The position numbers and the translations under genes are program-made. Shown here piece after piece: positions 9,036-18,251 of a stretch of DNA of 64,000 bases (its first letter is position 1; each line of letters opens with the position of its first letter). The notes beneath the pieces are model-generated. The model did not search any database, had not been told where the DNA came from, and saw nothing but the letters and a program-made list of their open reading frames with translations. The DNA comes from Granulicella mallensis (GTDB lineage Bacteria > Acidobacteriota > Terriglobia > Terriglobales > Acidobacteriaceae), in NCBI RefSeq assembly GCF_014203225.1, contig NZ_JACHIO010000004.1:332651-396650 (forward strand), in the 5' to 3' direction.

Positions 9036-10103
9036 ATGCCACGTTCAACCAAATCACCAAGCATCCCGGCTCGTGTAAGCCTCAAGACGCTTGCCGATTT
9101 CCTGGATCTAAGCCCCGCAACCATCTCCTTCGTCCTGAACAATGTTCCGGGGCGTTCCATTCCGCAGATCACGCGCAATCGCGTTCATGCCGCCGCCAAG
9201 AAGTTCGGATACCAGCCGAGTTTTGTGGCCCGGTCCCTGCAGGGGATGAAGAGCCAGACCATCGGCGTGCTGCTGCCGGTCTTCGGCGAGGGCTACCATA
9301 CGCAGGTGCTGGCAGGCGCTGGAGACTCCCTGATCGACAAGGGCTACTTCTTCTTCACGGCGCATCATCGCCATCGCGAAGACCTGGTGCTGGAGTATCC
9401 CAACCTGATGGCGGCGCGAGGCATCGAAGGCATCCTGGCCATCGATACCCATCTCAAGAAATCGCCGCAATGCCCGACCGTGGCCATTGCGAGCCATCAT
9501 GCCCTGCCCGGTGTCACGAATGTCGTCCTGAACCACCAACGTGCGGCAGAGCTGGCGCTACAACACCTTTATCAACTCGGTCACCGCAAGATCGCCTTCA
9601 TGCGCGGTCAGAACGTCAGCTCGGACTCGGATGCCCGCTGGAAGGCAACGGTCAAAGTAGCACGCAGCATGGGACTGACCGTCTCGTCCGACCTGACCGT
9701 CAAACTGGATCAGGACCTCGACACACCCGAGCTGGGTTATCCGGGCATTCGAAACCTGTTGCGCCACACGAGCAACTTCACCGCCATGCTGTGCTTCAAC
9801 GACGTCGCCGCCATTGGAACGCTGCGAGCCCTCTTCGATACGGGTTTGCGCGTTCCCCACGATGTCTCCATCCTGGGCTTCGACGATATCCCCGCTGCAG
9901 CATTCAACGTGCCCAGCATCTCGACGATTCGGCAACCGCTACAGGAGTTCGGCCGCACAGCCGCGCAGTTGCTCTTGAGAAAGATCGCCGGCGAACGGGT
10001 CCCTTCTATTGTCACCATTGAGCCTGAACTGATCGTTCGTGAGTCGACAGGACCGGCTCCGAAGAAATCAGCAGCGGCGCGATCTCATCCCGGGAAGAAA
10101 TGA
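9036..10103 (+). CDS. LacI-family transcriptional regulator
   Basis: 355 residues. The N-terminal LacI helix-turn-helix is clear (SLKTLADFLDLSPATISFVLNN near residues 15-37), followed by a hinge (ARSLQG) and a periplasmic-binding-protein-like sugar domain ending in the ILGFDDIP and TIRQP signatures typical of the family. It probably represses or activates the divergent GH30 gene and the overlapping MFS gene in response to a sugar. Start ATG at 9036. The 219-bp gap to the GH30 gene should contain the operators; I see no unambiguous palindrome there. Confidence 0.92.
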   Translation: MPRSTKSPSIPARVSLKTLADFLDLSPATISFVLNNVPGRSIPQITRNRVHAAAKKFGYQPSFVARSLQGMKSQTIGVLLPVFGEGYHTQVLAGAGDSLIDKGYFFFTAHHRHREDLVLEYPNLMAARGIEGILAIDTHLKKSPQCPTVAIASHHALPGVTNVVLNHQRAAELALQHLYQLGHRKIAFMRGQNVSSDSDARWKATVKVARSMGLTVSSDLTVKLDQDLDTPELGYPGIRNLLRHTSNFTAMLCFNDVAAIGTLRALFDTGLRVPHDVSILGFDDIPAAAFNVPSISTIRQPLQEFGRTAAQLLLRKIAGERVPSIVTIEPELIVRESTGPAPKKSAAARSHPGKK

Positions 10104-11293
10104 ACTCGTCTCCTGAGCCGAAGCTCCTTAGCTGGCTTTCGATCCGCAAGCGGTTGCCTCTGTATCTTGCCTTCGCGGCAACAGGGTTTTCCTGCGCCCT
10201 TCCCGGCGCTCTCATGCCGTGGCTGCTTGCCCGCTGGTCGCTTCAAGACTCTGAAGTGGGACTACTGCTGGGCCTTTTCTTCGTAGGAGGAACCAGCGGA
10301 GCCCTGCTCTCCCGCGGGTCGCTGCGCTGGTCGATCTTTCGCGGAACCCTCTGCACCTCGATCGGAGCAGCCCTTCTGCCCTTTGCCTCCGGCAGGACTG
10401 CCAATGGAGCGATCCTGCTCTTCGGCCTGGGCCTGGGAATCACCATGACCTCCATCAGCCTCCTTCAGTCGAGGCGATGGACGGAGACGCGCCCGGCTGA
10501 GATGACCCGTCTAAACCTGCTGTGGGCTATCGGCGCCTGCACCGCCCCCTGGATCATCCTGCACGAGGGCATTCGCAATACAGCCAATGCAAAAAACGTC
10601 TTGCTGCTTCTGGCCTCCGCCTTCGCCGCCTTTGGTGTGTGGGTAGCCGCCTTCGAACGAGATGAGCCTCGTCCCACACCATCGCAGGCCGCGGCTGGGT
10701 CTCTCAAACTGGCAGGGTTTGCAGCACCTCTGTCCCTATTGGTGCTCGTGCTCTGCGCAACAGGCGTGGAGGCTTCGTCGGCTGGCTGGCTCGCGACCTA
10801 CTCGCAACGCAGCGGGGACAGCCTCCGCATCACAATAGGCGCGCCTACCTGCTTTTGGATCGGCCTGCTGACAAGCCGTCTGGTCCATTCGAGTGCCGCC
10901 ATTGGACGAGCCACAAAACGGTTTCTGCTGACATGGAACCTGTTGGCGATGGCCACGGCTCTCGCAGCCTTGATTCTCTTCCGCAACGGTCCCGTATTGT
11001 TGTCGGCAGCTTTTGCGATCGGATTCGCCGCCGGCCCCATCTATCCCCTGCTACTCGCCCTGGTGTTCGAACATGACAGCGGCAATACCGTCTACGTCAT
11101 CGGGGGCATCGGCTCCGCGCTGTTGCCGCTACTAACGGGCACGGTCTCCAGCAGAACAGGATCGTTGCGGATGGGAATTGCAGTTCCCTGCGCCGCTGCC
11201 ATGATCATGGCGATAACAGGGTGGAGCGTTATGCGAATGAGAGAACCCGCCCTAAGAGAGAATGTGTCCGGCGATAGCTCGTCCACAGCTTAA
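10100..11293 (+). CDS. MFS transporter, probable sugar uptake
   Basis: 397 residues with about 12 predicted membrane segments, the size of a major facilitator. Its ATG overlaps the stop codon of the LacI gene (ATGA), so the two are translationally coupled. A Gly-rich loop with an Arg after the second segment (FVGGTSGALLSRGSLRW) fits the MFS loop 2-3 motif. Given the neighbours, the cargo is probably the sugar released by the GH30 enzyme, but no substrate-specific residues can be named. Confidence 0.82.
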   Translation: MNSSPEPKLLSWLSIRKRLPLYLAFAATGFSCALPGALMPWLLARWSLQDSEVGLLLGLFFVGGTSGALLSRGSLRWSIFRGTLCTSIGAALLPFASGRTANGAILLFGLGLGITMTSISLLQSRRWTETRPAEMTRLNLLWAIGACTAPWIILHEGIRNTANAKNVLLLLASAFAAFGVWVAAFERDEPRPTPSQAAAGSLKLAGFAAPLSLLVLVLCATGVEASSAGWLATYSQRSGDSLRITIGAPTCFWIGLLTSRLVHSSAAIGRATKRFLLTWNLLAMATALAALILFRNGPVLLSAAFAIGFAAGPIYPLLLALVFEHDSGNTVYVIGGIGSALLPLLTGTVSSRTGSLRMGIAVPCAAAMIMAITGWSVMRMREPALRENVSGDSSSTA

Positions 11294-11399
11294 CGATGTG
11301 ATGAATCGAAGAAGTTAATATTTAAAATATCCGCCTCCCCCATAATTGGAAAACACTCTATTTTGTGGTTTCGCATGCCTGCGCACCTAATAATTAACA

Positions 11400-11889
11400 T
11401 ATATTTTTTTGTGTCAGCAAATGCGGTTTCTGATATAAAAGCTGCACACGTCAAAATTTTATACGCATCGCCGGTTTCACATTTACCGTTTGGCAATAGC
11501 AGCCTATCCTGGTGGAATCAATTCGCATACGCTAATTTTGAGCAATTTTTAGCTCGACTGCAGCACTTGGGATAAGAAGCTGACGGCGTTTGGCAGCTAT
11601 TGCAGCATGTCATTGCATTGTGTACTCATAAGTGAAAATAGTTTGCCTGTGTGCTCGTTTACTGGGTTTGCGCGGTTGGCGTTTCTGTTGCCAACTCCCC
11701 AATAATGCAATCGAGCGCTCGATGATTCACCCTGGTTTGTGGCTTGCCGCTCACGCGGAGAAGACGTTCGAACAACTAGAGATGGACCGTACTCGAGAGG
11801 TGCTATATTTCCAACCCAATCTTCAAGGTTGCCATTCAGTCCGCGCCTGCGGAAGCAGAAATCCAGAGGCCGCACAACTGGATTCATAA
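11400..11889 (+). pseudogene. Decayed acyltransferase-3 copy
   Basis: AT-rich relic of a gene closely related to the intact acyltransferase at 13474-14544. Bases around 11435-11545 read, with frame changes, like the PHTLDFYIRRWFRIYPLAIAA region of that gene, and 11650-11820 reads as its C-terminus: AIERSMIHPGLWLAAHAEK... then DRTREVLYF, against VIEHPMMRLGSRLAARAEK... and DRSREVLNF. The central few hundred bases are missing and stops interrupt the frame. The relic runs directly into the start of the next acyltransferase gene, which suggests unequal recombination between paralogues. Confidence 0.8.
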
Positions 11890-11932
11890 ATACTACCCAG
11901 CATTCGACGGGTTACGTGCCGTTGCAATCCTT

Positions 11933-13135
11933 ATGGTCTTTTTTTGCCATTACATGCCGATTGCGCTGCCCGGACACTTTCTTCCAGGATTCTGGACAGG
12001 AGTCGACCTGTTCTTTGTTCTCTCCGGTTTTTTGATTACTGGAATCCTCTGTGATTCACAACGGACAGAGCACTACTTCCGCAATTTTTATATAAGACGT
12101 TCATTACGTATTCTTCCAGTCTTTTATGGGTTTTTCCTTTTAGTGTTCTTGCTGACTCCGCTGCTGCACCTGCGATATTCCAACTACATATGGACAAATC
12201 CGCTGTATGTGATGAACTTTGTCGTCAAAGGAGCAGTTCTTCTCAAGCACGGAAACCCAACTGTCTTTTGGGTCCCCCAACTCCCTGGGATGCAGGTCTC
12301 GCTGGGGCCGCTCTGGAGCTTATGCGTAGAGGAACAGTTTTATTTGTTATGGCCGCTTATTGTCTGGCTCGTTCCTTCACGCACAAAACTGATGAATATA
12401 TGTGCCGTCGTTATTTGTCTGACGGTCGTATTACGGAGTCTTCTTTATTTTCACGACCCGGCTCTGGCGTACAAGACAAAATACCTCTATAACGCTACCT
12501 ATGCGCGGTGCGATACGCTGCTTGTGGGCGCATGGATAGCACTTTGGCTGCGTGGCGCAACCCCCTCTCGCGAGTCATTGCGACGTATTGCTCATGTCAT
12601 GTTTTGGGGCAGTCTCGGTCTGCTCACGTTATTGCAGCTTATCTTCAGCGGGCATTGCTATTTTGAGATCGATAATCCTGTGCTGCAGACGGTGGGATAC
12701 ACGTTAATTGCCTTTGCAGGCGGTGGCGTGCTCCTTAGGTGCCTGGATGAGAGATCGAAGGTGTATCGAGCGCTCCTGCATCCGGCGCTCAGACGACTTG
12801 GCGTCATCAGCTACGGATTCTATTTTTTTCATGATTTGCCTGAGGCTCAATTTTTGATTGTGTCCAGCAAACTGCATCCCTATCACCTCAATCTTCTTGT
12901 TTTCCCCCTTGCTTTTGCTTACACCTACGGCGCGGCATTTCTGAGTTTCCGCTACCTGGAATCGCCGTTTTTGAGATTGAAGGCCTTGCTTGCTCCTGGA
13001 CACCGCAGTGTGCCGCCGCCTCTGCCGAATAACATACCTTCTGCGCTAGCTGCTCTCGTGAGCGCATTACGTAATTCGCCCATAGAGGCGAATCCTTCAA
13101 GTCAATATGCCCCATCTCAATCTCCACCTGCCTGA
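11933..13135 (+). CDS. Acyltransferase family 3 (OafA-like) membrane O-acyltransferase
   Basis: About 400 residues with around ten membrane segments. Members acylate sugars of surface polysaccharides. The conserved R-x10-H catalytic motif is present (DGLRAVAILMVFFCHYM) and so is LFFVLSGFLITGIL. The ATG at 11933 would drop the conserved Arg: the frame continues upstream to 11780 through KYYPAFDGLRA with no ATG, GTG or TTG. Either a rare ATT/ATC start is used, or the native start was lost when the decayed copy was joined upstream. Base composition is lower in GC than the surroundings. Activity is therefore uncertain even though the rest of the gene is intact. Confidence 0.8.
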   Translation: MVFFCHYMPIALPGHFLPGFWTGVDLFFVLSGFLITGILCDSQRTEHYFRNFYIRRSLRILPVFYGFFLLVFLLTPLLHLRYSNYIWTNPLYVMNFVVKGAVLLKHGNPTVFWVPQLPGMQVSLGPLWSLCVEEQFYLLWPLIVWLVPSRTKLMNICAVVICLTVVLRSLLYFHDPALAYKTKYLYNATYARCDTLLVGAWIALWLRGATPSRESLRRIAHVMFWGSLGLLTLLQLIFSGHCYFEIDNPVLQTVGYTLIAFAGGGVLLRCLDERSKVYRALLHPALRRLGVISYGFYFFHDLPEAQFLIVSSKLHPYHLNLLVFPLAFAYTYGAAFLSFRYLESPFLRLKALLAPGHRSVPPPLPNNIPSALAALVSALRNSPIEANPSSQYAPSQSPPA

Positions 13136-13279
13136 GGATAGTCACTTGATAGCGGTAGAGCGTTCATCGATCAGCATGCAAGCCAGGATATCTGCCCTCG
13201 CTTGATGGAAGATGCGCTTTACCATTCTGGGTACATAAGATGGCGCATTACGGCGACACATAAACCATCAGACGCCGGG

Positions 13280-13395
13280 TAGAGCATTTTCCCTGTTGCT
13301 GGGAATCCGGAAGCGGGCGTGCAGTGGCGTTTTCATTGGGGAAAACGCCCATAAAAATCGAGGCACCGCTCTACACCTACAGGGAAAATGCTCTA
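13280..13395. mobile_element. TA-flanked palindromic element, 116 bp (MITE-like)
   Basis: Terminal inverted repeats TAGAGCATTTTCCCTGT and ACAGGGAAAATGCTCTA enclose a second stem around a TTTTCCCCAATGAAAA-type loop. It shares the end, the inner TGTAGGTGTAGAGC motif and the central stem with the element at 61376-61490. The TA at each end fits the target preference of IS630/Tc1-type transposases. Confidence 0.75.
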
Positions 13396-13473
13396 GTATC
13401 TACGAATCCAATCGCATGGTCGCTGAATTGTTGTCTCTGTAGGTACTGCCGGCAGGATCGACTCATATTTTGA

Positions 13474-14544
13474 CTAGAAATTCAATACCTCACGAGATCG
13501 GTCCTTCTCCCGCTGCTCGTATCTCTTCTCGGCACGAGCAGCCAGTCGAGAACCAAGGCGCATCATCGGGTGCTCGATGACATGATAGGCAATGAACGGT
13601 AGCACCACTAACGGAACAACCTCGCCCAGTAAACGCACTGGCAGACTGCATCCACGCAATAGATATAACCCTATGACAATCGCGAATGGGTGCGTTATGT
13701 AGATGCCATAGGAGTACCGTGCAATGATCCGGCTTGGCGCTAACACAATCTCTGACTTCATTTGCTTAAAGAGAGGCAAAGCTAATGCAATCACAAGACA
13801 GAAGTACCATCCTTTATGAAAGTTGCAATGGTATAGAAACAACAGCCATATCGTCAGCAGGAAAAACGGCAAAAGCCAACCTGGCGCACGCGGCTTCCAA
13901 CGCCCAAACGCAACATAGGACATGATGCCTGGAAGGAAGTATCCAATCGCAACGGCAAAGTTATTCTGGTCAGCCGGCACATAGCGACACTGCAGGAGCA
14001 CCAGGCCCCAGATCAACAGCAACGGCCATAAAGAGAAGTTGCGTCTTACAAAAAAATAGAGTGGCGGAAGAAGGAGATACATCTGCACTTCATAGGGCAA
14101 AGTCCATAGTACAGAGAGTACAGAAGGGGCATGAATAACATTCTGCAGCAAGGCCATCTGCACCAAAAGGCCGGTGATTCCTCCCGGGTGCGTGTACAGA
14201 AAAAACTGAGTCGGCGTGCCGGCGACCGGCGCATGCGAAACCACTGCCGCCAAGATAGCTGCTATCGCTAAAGGGTAGATGCGAAACCAACGACGTATGT
14301 AGAAATCCAACGTGTGCGGCTTTCGTTCCAAAGACCACATCAACACCAGCGCAGTCAGCACGAAGAAGACAAAAACACCAAGCACACCCGCGTACGCTAC
14401 CGGAAACGGACCAACCTGTTGGATCCCAAGCGCGAGCAAGGTGTGCTCTGCAACCACTGAAATCACCGCGATAGATCGGACAAAATCCAGGTTGGGCAGG
14501 TCTCGCATTTTTTCAATTATAGGGGCTGTAACCTCCTGCATCAT
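13474..14544 (-). CDS. Acyltransferase family 3 membrane protein
   Basis: 356 residues, about ten membrane segments. The R-x10-H motif is intact (NLDFVRSIAVISVVAEHTL), as expected for an active membrane acyltransferase that modifies exported sugars. It faces the other genes of the cluster in the opposite direction. It is the intact relative of the decayed copy at 11400-11889. The ATG at 14544 has an AAGGAGAT-type Shine-Dalgarno sequence upstream on the minus strand. The likely substrate is a surface polysaccharide or lipid-linked sugar; nothing in the sequence says which. Confidence 0.88.
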   Translation of the reverse strand: MMQEVTAPIIEKMRDLPNLDFVRSIAVISVVAEHTLLALGIQQVGPFPVAYAGVLGVFVFFVLTALVLMWSLERKPHTLDFYIRRWFRIYPLAIAAILAAVVSHAPVAGTPTQFFLYTHPGGITGLLVQMALLQNVIHAPSVLSVLWTLPYEVQMYLLLPPLYFFVRRNFSLWPLLLIWGLVLLQCRYVPADQNNFAVAIGYFLPGIMSYVAFGRWKPRAPGWLLPFFLLTIWLLFLYHCNFHKGWYFCLVIALALPLFKQMKSEIVLAPSRIIARYSYGIYITHPFAIVIGLYLLRGCSLPVRLLGEVVPLVVLPFIAYHVIEHPMMRLGSRLAARAEKRYEQREKDRSREVLNF

Positions 14545-14639
14545 CGATCTCCTTCAATCACAACACAGCTATACTACGGACGAGCTATCGCTAGACATTC
14601 GTCCCCTCCCACTAGGCGGGAGGAACCTCTGATCGCTGA

Positions 14640-14697
14640 TTCGATGATCGTAACCGGCAACACCTCTCACACACGACCGGGGAATCGCGCTTACTGT
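14640..14697 (+). pseudogene. N-terminal fragment of an acyltransferase-3 gene
   Basis: The translation VTGNTSHTRPGNRAY closely matches VTGNTAHTRPENRAY near the N-terminus of the acyltransferase at 16794-18074 (coded around 16900-16945). The match stops abruptly where the gtrB tail begins, marking a recombination junction. It is too short to encode anything. Confidence 0.6.
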
Positions 14698-14830
14698 TCT
14701 TATCCTGGCTTCACCTGGCATCAATGCCATGTTGCTCGGCATCATCGGAGAGTATCTGGGTCGGATGTATCTCCAGATGAAGAATCGATCGCTGAGTATC
14801 GTGGGGCGGGAACTGCACAATGAGATCTGA
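14681..14830 (+). pseudogene. C-terminal remnant of a GtrB-type polyprenyl-phosphate glycosyltransferase
   Basis: About 49 codons ending at TGA 14828-14830 read as the last transmembrane hairpin and tail of a GT2/GtrB (DPM1-like) enzyme, with the family hallmark GIIGEYLGRMYLQMKNR. The catalytic domain is missing; upstream is an acyltransferase fragment instead. Its end overlaps the start of the GT87 gene by 11 bases, so an intact gtrB probably once headed that operon. Confidence 0.75.
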
Positions 14831-16139
14831 AGCCGGAGAGGCATTGCATTCGATGGATGAGGCCGGAGTAAAACGGCAGAGCGCGTGGCAGGGTGTACCG
14901 CCGATAGTGCTTCACTGCCTGTTACTGATGGTTGTTGCAGTGGCGGTCTGCGTGGCTACGGAGTCTGTGTGCCGATACGTACTGCATCTTGGCGATCCTG
15001 TCTATAGGTGGCCATTGCGCAGGGAGAACGTGAGCTTTCCAGATTTGGTGAACTTTTACCCGCGTTTTAAGTATCTACATACGGAGTCTTTTTTCACATG
15101 GACGGGAGTGACCCCCTTCATGTATCCGGCTACGGCGACGATACCGTACGAATGCTTCTATGCCTTCGCGCCACACGTTGTTGCTGCATATCTAAGCTTT
15201 GCGTTCGGATCGCTGACAGTAGCAGCAGCGTTATTTACGCGGGCGCTCTTTCGACGCGGTGTGCGGTTGGCCGCTGCAGCAGCCTTGGTCCTCTTGAGTT
15301 TGCTGTGTTGTTATCCTGTATGGTTTGCGCTGGGCCAGGCTAACCTCGAAATCATCGTATGGGCATTCATTGCAGGCGGCATCGCATTATTTTTAACGGG
15401 CAAAGGCTATGGGGCTGCGGTGTGCTTTGGGCTGACAGCATCCTTGAAGATTTACCCGGTGCTGTTTCTTGTTCTACTTCTGGTTCGGCGGCAATATCGG
15501 CAAGCGATTGCCGGTGTAGTGACTGCCGCTGTTTTTTCGGCAGGTGCGCTGATGTTTGTAGGACCTACCTTCGCAGCAGCGTCAAAGGGCATTCAACACG
15601 GCCTGGATCTATTTCGACAGCTTTACATGTTAACCGTGCGAAACGAGACAGGCGTCGATCACTCCTTATTCGCGCTATTTAAGCGGATATTCTGGCGGCA
15701 TGCCATCGATCCACACGGGGCAAGCGAAACCCTGACGCTCTATCTTGGCCTGATGGCGCTGCTAACGCTGGGGCTGCTGGTCGGTAGAGTATGGCGGCAA
15801 CCGGTACTCAATCAGATCGTATTCTGCACGGTAGTCTGCGTTCTGTTTCCGCCGACCTCCTTTGAATACACCCTGTTGCATGTATTGACAGTGTTCGGAG
15901 CCTTGATTCTGCTGGCAGTCGACACGTATCGGACTGGGCAGCGGATTCCGGGATTAACGGCGATGTTACTTTGCTGTGCCGCGACTCTGGTATTTCTTCC
16001 TGAGGTCATCTACCACGGAAAACAGTGGGACGGACAGTTGAAGTGCCTGCTGCTCGTTGCGCTGCTGGTACTAACGTTGCGTTACCCGTTGCAGGCGAGG
16101 CCGACCACTGAGCCCTCCGGCATGGTTACAAGAGGGTAA
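14820..16139 (+). CDS. Membrane glycosyltransferase, GT87/DUF2029-like
   Basis: 439 residues with 11 or so hydrophobic segments, a large loop after the first one (residues 55-105) and the pattern of GT-C fold, polyprenyl-phosphate-sugar-dependent mannosyl/arabinosyl transferases (GT87). It would add a sugar on the outer face of the inner membrane, using a lipid-linked donor of the sort GtrB makes; a truncated gtrB lies just upstream. FALGQANLEIIVWAF and ASLKIYPVLF match the conserved helices of the family. The ATG at 14820 overlaps the gtrB tail; an ATG at 14853 is an alternative. Family assignment is by pattern, not by alignment. Confidence 0.72.
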   Translation: MRSEAGEALHSMDEAGVKRQSAWQGVPPIVLHCLLLMVVAVAVCVATESVCRYVLHLGDPVYRWPLRRENVSFPDLVNFYPRFKYLHTESFFTWTGVTPFMYPATATIPYECFYAFAPHVVAAYLSFAFGSLTVAAALFTRALFRRGVRLAAAAALVLLSLLCCYPVWFALGQANLEIIVWAFIAGGIALFLTGKGYGAAVCFGLTASLKIYPVLFLVLLLVRRQYRQAIAGVVTAAVFSAGALMFVGPTFAAASKGIQHGLDLFRQLYMLTVRNETGVDHSLFALFKRIFWRHAIDPHGASETLTLYLGLMALLTLGLLVGRVWRQPVLNQIVFCTVVCVLFPPTSFEYTLLHVLTVFGALILLAVDTYRTGQRIPGLTAMLLCCAATLVFLPEVIYHGKQWDGQLKCLLLVALLVLTLRYPLQARPTTEPSGMVTRG

Positions 16140-16337
16140 GAGACAAAGAGCTAAGAGAAAGAGTTTCAGTACGATGGCTAAGCTTGTGGCAAAACCGGAG
16201 GAAACGACAGGAACCCCTCTGAGGAAGGGAATCCAATTCGTCCCCTCCAGATTGCCATGCCGTGCAATTTCCAGTAATGCATGGCCATCGAGGCATACAT
16301 GTCACATAAAACTTAAGAGAGCAGGCGAACGAGGACC

Positions 16338-16732
16338 AGGTAGTGTCTGATGAATCGGGGACAACAACGCATCATCTATTTTGTTCCCCCACAGAGACGT
16401 CATCCCGAGCGTAGCGCCTCGCGTTTTTTGCGAGGTGCGTCCGTTCGACTACGCTCAGGACCGAAGGACCCCGAAGAACTTGATCTCGCCAAGGATGTCG
16501 GACCCTTTTCCAACACGAGAGTCAGGCTCGAGCGCTCGGGGTAGAAAAGCTCCAAAGGGCATAGGCAAGAGGTCAACCCTCGGGGTCCTTCGACTCCGCG
16601 TCCCCAAAAGCTGGGACGCTCCGCTCAGGATGACGTTTCTGTGGGAGACATAAAACAAAAACTATGAATGCAGCGATCTTGGTTTCGCTCGAAACCACTA
16701 TCTCCTATTCTCCGATTCGTCAGACACTACCT
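16338..16732. mobile_element. 395-bp element with terminal inverted repeats, copy 1
   Basis: Begins AGGTAGTGTCTGATGAATCGG and ends with the complement of AGGTAGTGTCTGACGAATCGG (20 of 21 bases match). Inside, a second nested inverted repeat (GACGTCATCCCGAGC near the left, GCTCAGGATGACG near the right) and GGACC/GGGTCCTTCG segments fold on themselves. No transposase-sized frame is present, so it is non-autonomous. It is nearly identical in layout to 49035-49423. No clear target duplication is visible. Confidence 0.85.
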
Positions 16733-16793
16733 AGTACGATGACTGGCAAACTAACAGTTTGCTAATAGACACAGCAGTAGAGACAATAAGCCA

Positions 16794-18074
16794 ATGCCTA
16801 ACATCGAAGATTTGGCTGCCTTAAAACCTGATTCCACGGCAATCATTCCGTTACAGGACGTCGGCAATGAGGGATTGTCCCCTATAGTGAATCGGAGCCC
16901 TGTAACAGGCAATACCGCGCACACCAGGCCAGAGAATCGCGCTTACTTTCCAGCGCTCGACGGCATACGCGCGCTTGCCTTTGTCATGGTTCTCGGCCAG
17001 CATTATGCCGCCATCCCCTGGGGCTGGACCGGTGTCGATATCTTTTTCGTGCTCTCCGGATTTTTGATCACCGGCATCCTCTTCGACTCGCGTGACGATC
17101 CCCATCGCGTGCGGAACTTCTACATTCGACGCACACTCCGCATCTTCCCGCTCTACTATGGCATCTTCCTTGTGCTGCTTTTTTCAACACCACTCATCCA
17201 CTGGAGCTGGTCGCGGAGCTGGATCGCCTGGCCGCTCTACCTTGGAAACTATCTGCGCTTCCTGCATCCCTATATCCTCGGAACACCCTGGCAACGCATC
17301 GCCGATGCCCAGATCTCCGGAACAAATGCGCACGGTATCACCGTATACATGGGGCACTTCTGGTCTTTGTGCGTGGAAGAACAGTTTTATCTCTTCTGGC
17401 CGTGGGTTATCTTTTTCGTCCGTAGCCGACGCACCCTGCTCTGGATCTGCGGCTGCAGCGTAATGCTGATGCCGCTTGTGCGCATCTGGGCAAACACGGT
17501 ACTACCTCAGAACATGCTCAATGTAGAGGTCCTTTATCGAGTCACCCCGTTTCGCATCGACGCCCTGCTGCTTGGCGGACTCATTGCCCTCTGGTATCGC
17601 GGCACGCAGCGTAATGCCATGCTAAAGATTGCGCACTGGCTCTTCTGGTTGTGCGCGGCAATCTCCGCGGTGTATTTGGCACTCACCCTTCACCACCACA
17701 GGGACTACATCTACCCGGCGTGGAAATTCACCTGTGGCCTCAGCTTTATCGACCTCTTCGCCGCTTCCGCTCTTGTCGTCGCATTGCAACCAGGTTCTGT
17801 TCTCTATCGCCTGTTCAAGCTGCGCCCGTTGCGCTGGCTGGGCCGCATTAGTTATGGAGCTTATGTGTTTCATGATCTATTCCATGGGGCACTACTGAGA
17901 TTACTCAATCGCACCCATCTCCTCGAACACATATACGGCGCACAGGAGCATGCGAGATACGCTACCGCGCTCATCGCCCTCGTCCTTACCTGTGCACTCG
18001 CATGGCTCAGCTTCCGGTTCTTTGAAACGCCCTTCCTGAATCTCAAGGAACGCTGGACGATACGAACATCCTGA
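16794..18074 (+). CDS. Acyltransferase family 3 membrane protein
   Basis: 426 residues: a 45-residue polar N-terminus, then the family core starting AYFPALDGIRALAFVMVLGQHY, which contains the R-x10-H catalytic pair, and IFFVLSGFLITGILFDSRDD. About ten membrane segments follow. It resembles the gene at 11933 more than the one at 13474, including the shared VDxFFVLSGFLITGIL block and the FGSL/WYRGTQR-type middle region. Its N-terminal coding segment is duplicated at 14640-14697. Probably modifies the polysaccharide built by neighbouring enzymes. Confidence 0.9.
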   Translation: MPNIEDLAALKPDSTAIIPLQDVGNEGLSPIVNRSPVTGNTAHTRPENRAYFPALDGIRALAFVMVLGQHYAAIPWGWTGVDIFFVLSGFLITGILFDSRDDPHRVRNFYIRRTLRIFPLYYGIFLVLLFSTPLIHWSWSRSWIAWPLYLGNYLRFLHPYILGTPWQRIADAQISGTNAHGITVYMGHFWSLCVEEQFYLFWPWVIFFVRSRRTLLWICGCSVMLMPLVRIWANTVLPQNMLNVEVLYRVTPFRIDALLLGGLIALWYRGTQRNAMLKIAHWLFWLCAAISAVYLALTLHHHRDYIYPAWKFTCGLSFIDLFAASALVVALQPGSVLYRLFKLRPLRWLGRISYGAYVFHDLFHGALLRLLNRTHLLEHIYGAQEHARYATALIALVLTCALAWLSFRFFETPFLNLKERWTIRTS

Positions 18075-18119
18075 CTACCGTGCCATACCCAGGTCTTCTG
18101 TCTGGCATCTATCTATTTC

Positions 18120-18251
18120 ATGCCGTCCTCTTCTCTGCAAAACGAACATCTTAAAGAACCGATCGAGGACATCGTCCTCGCGCAAACCGAACTCCATATT
18201 TTGCTTTCTGCGGAACAGCTCACGATCCCACAGGAGGTCGCAAACATTTAG
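18120..18251 (+). CDS. Small 43-residue ORF immediately before the PQQ dehydrogenase gene
   Basis: Reads MPSSSLQNEHLKEPIEDIVL... and ends with TAG directly abutting the ATG of the dehydrogenase gene at 18252, so ribosomes could reinitiate there. The product would be acidic and soluble, with a possible short amphipathic helix. No family recognised. It may be a leader ORF that sets expression of the dehydrogenase, or chance. Confidence 0.35.
   Translation: MPSSSLQNEHLKEPIEDIVLAQTELHILLSAEQLTIPQEVANI

Noticed and set aside
16350..16653. Small ORFs inside the 395-bp element
   Set aside because: They recur in frame-shifted form in the second copy and only read the inverted repeats; no protein family.
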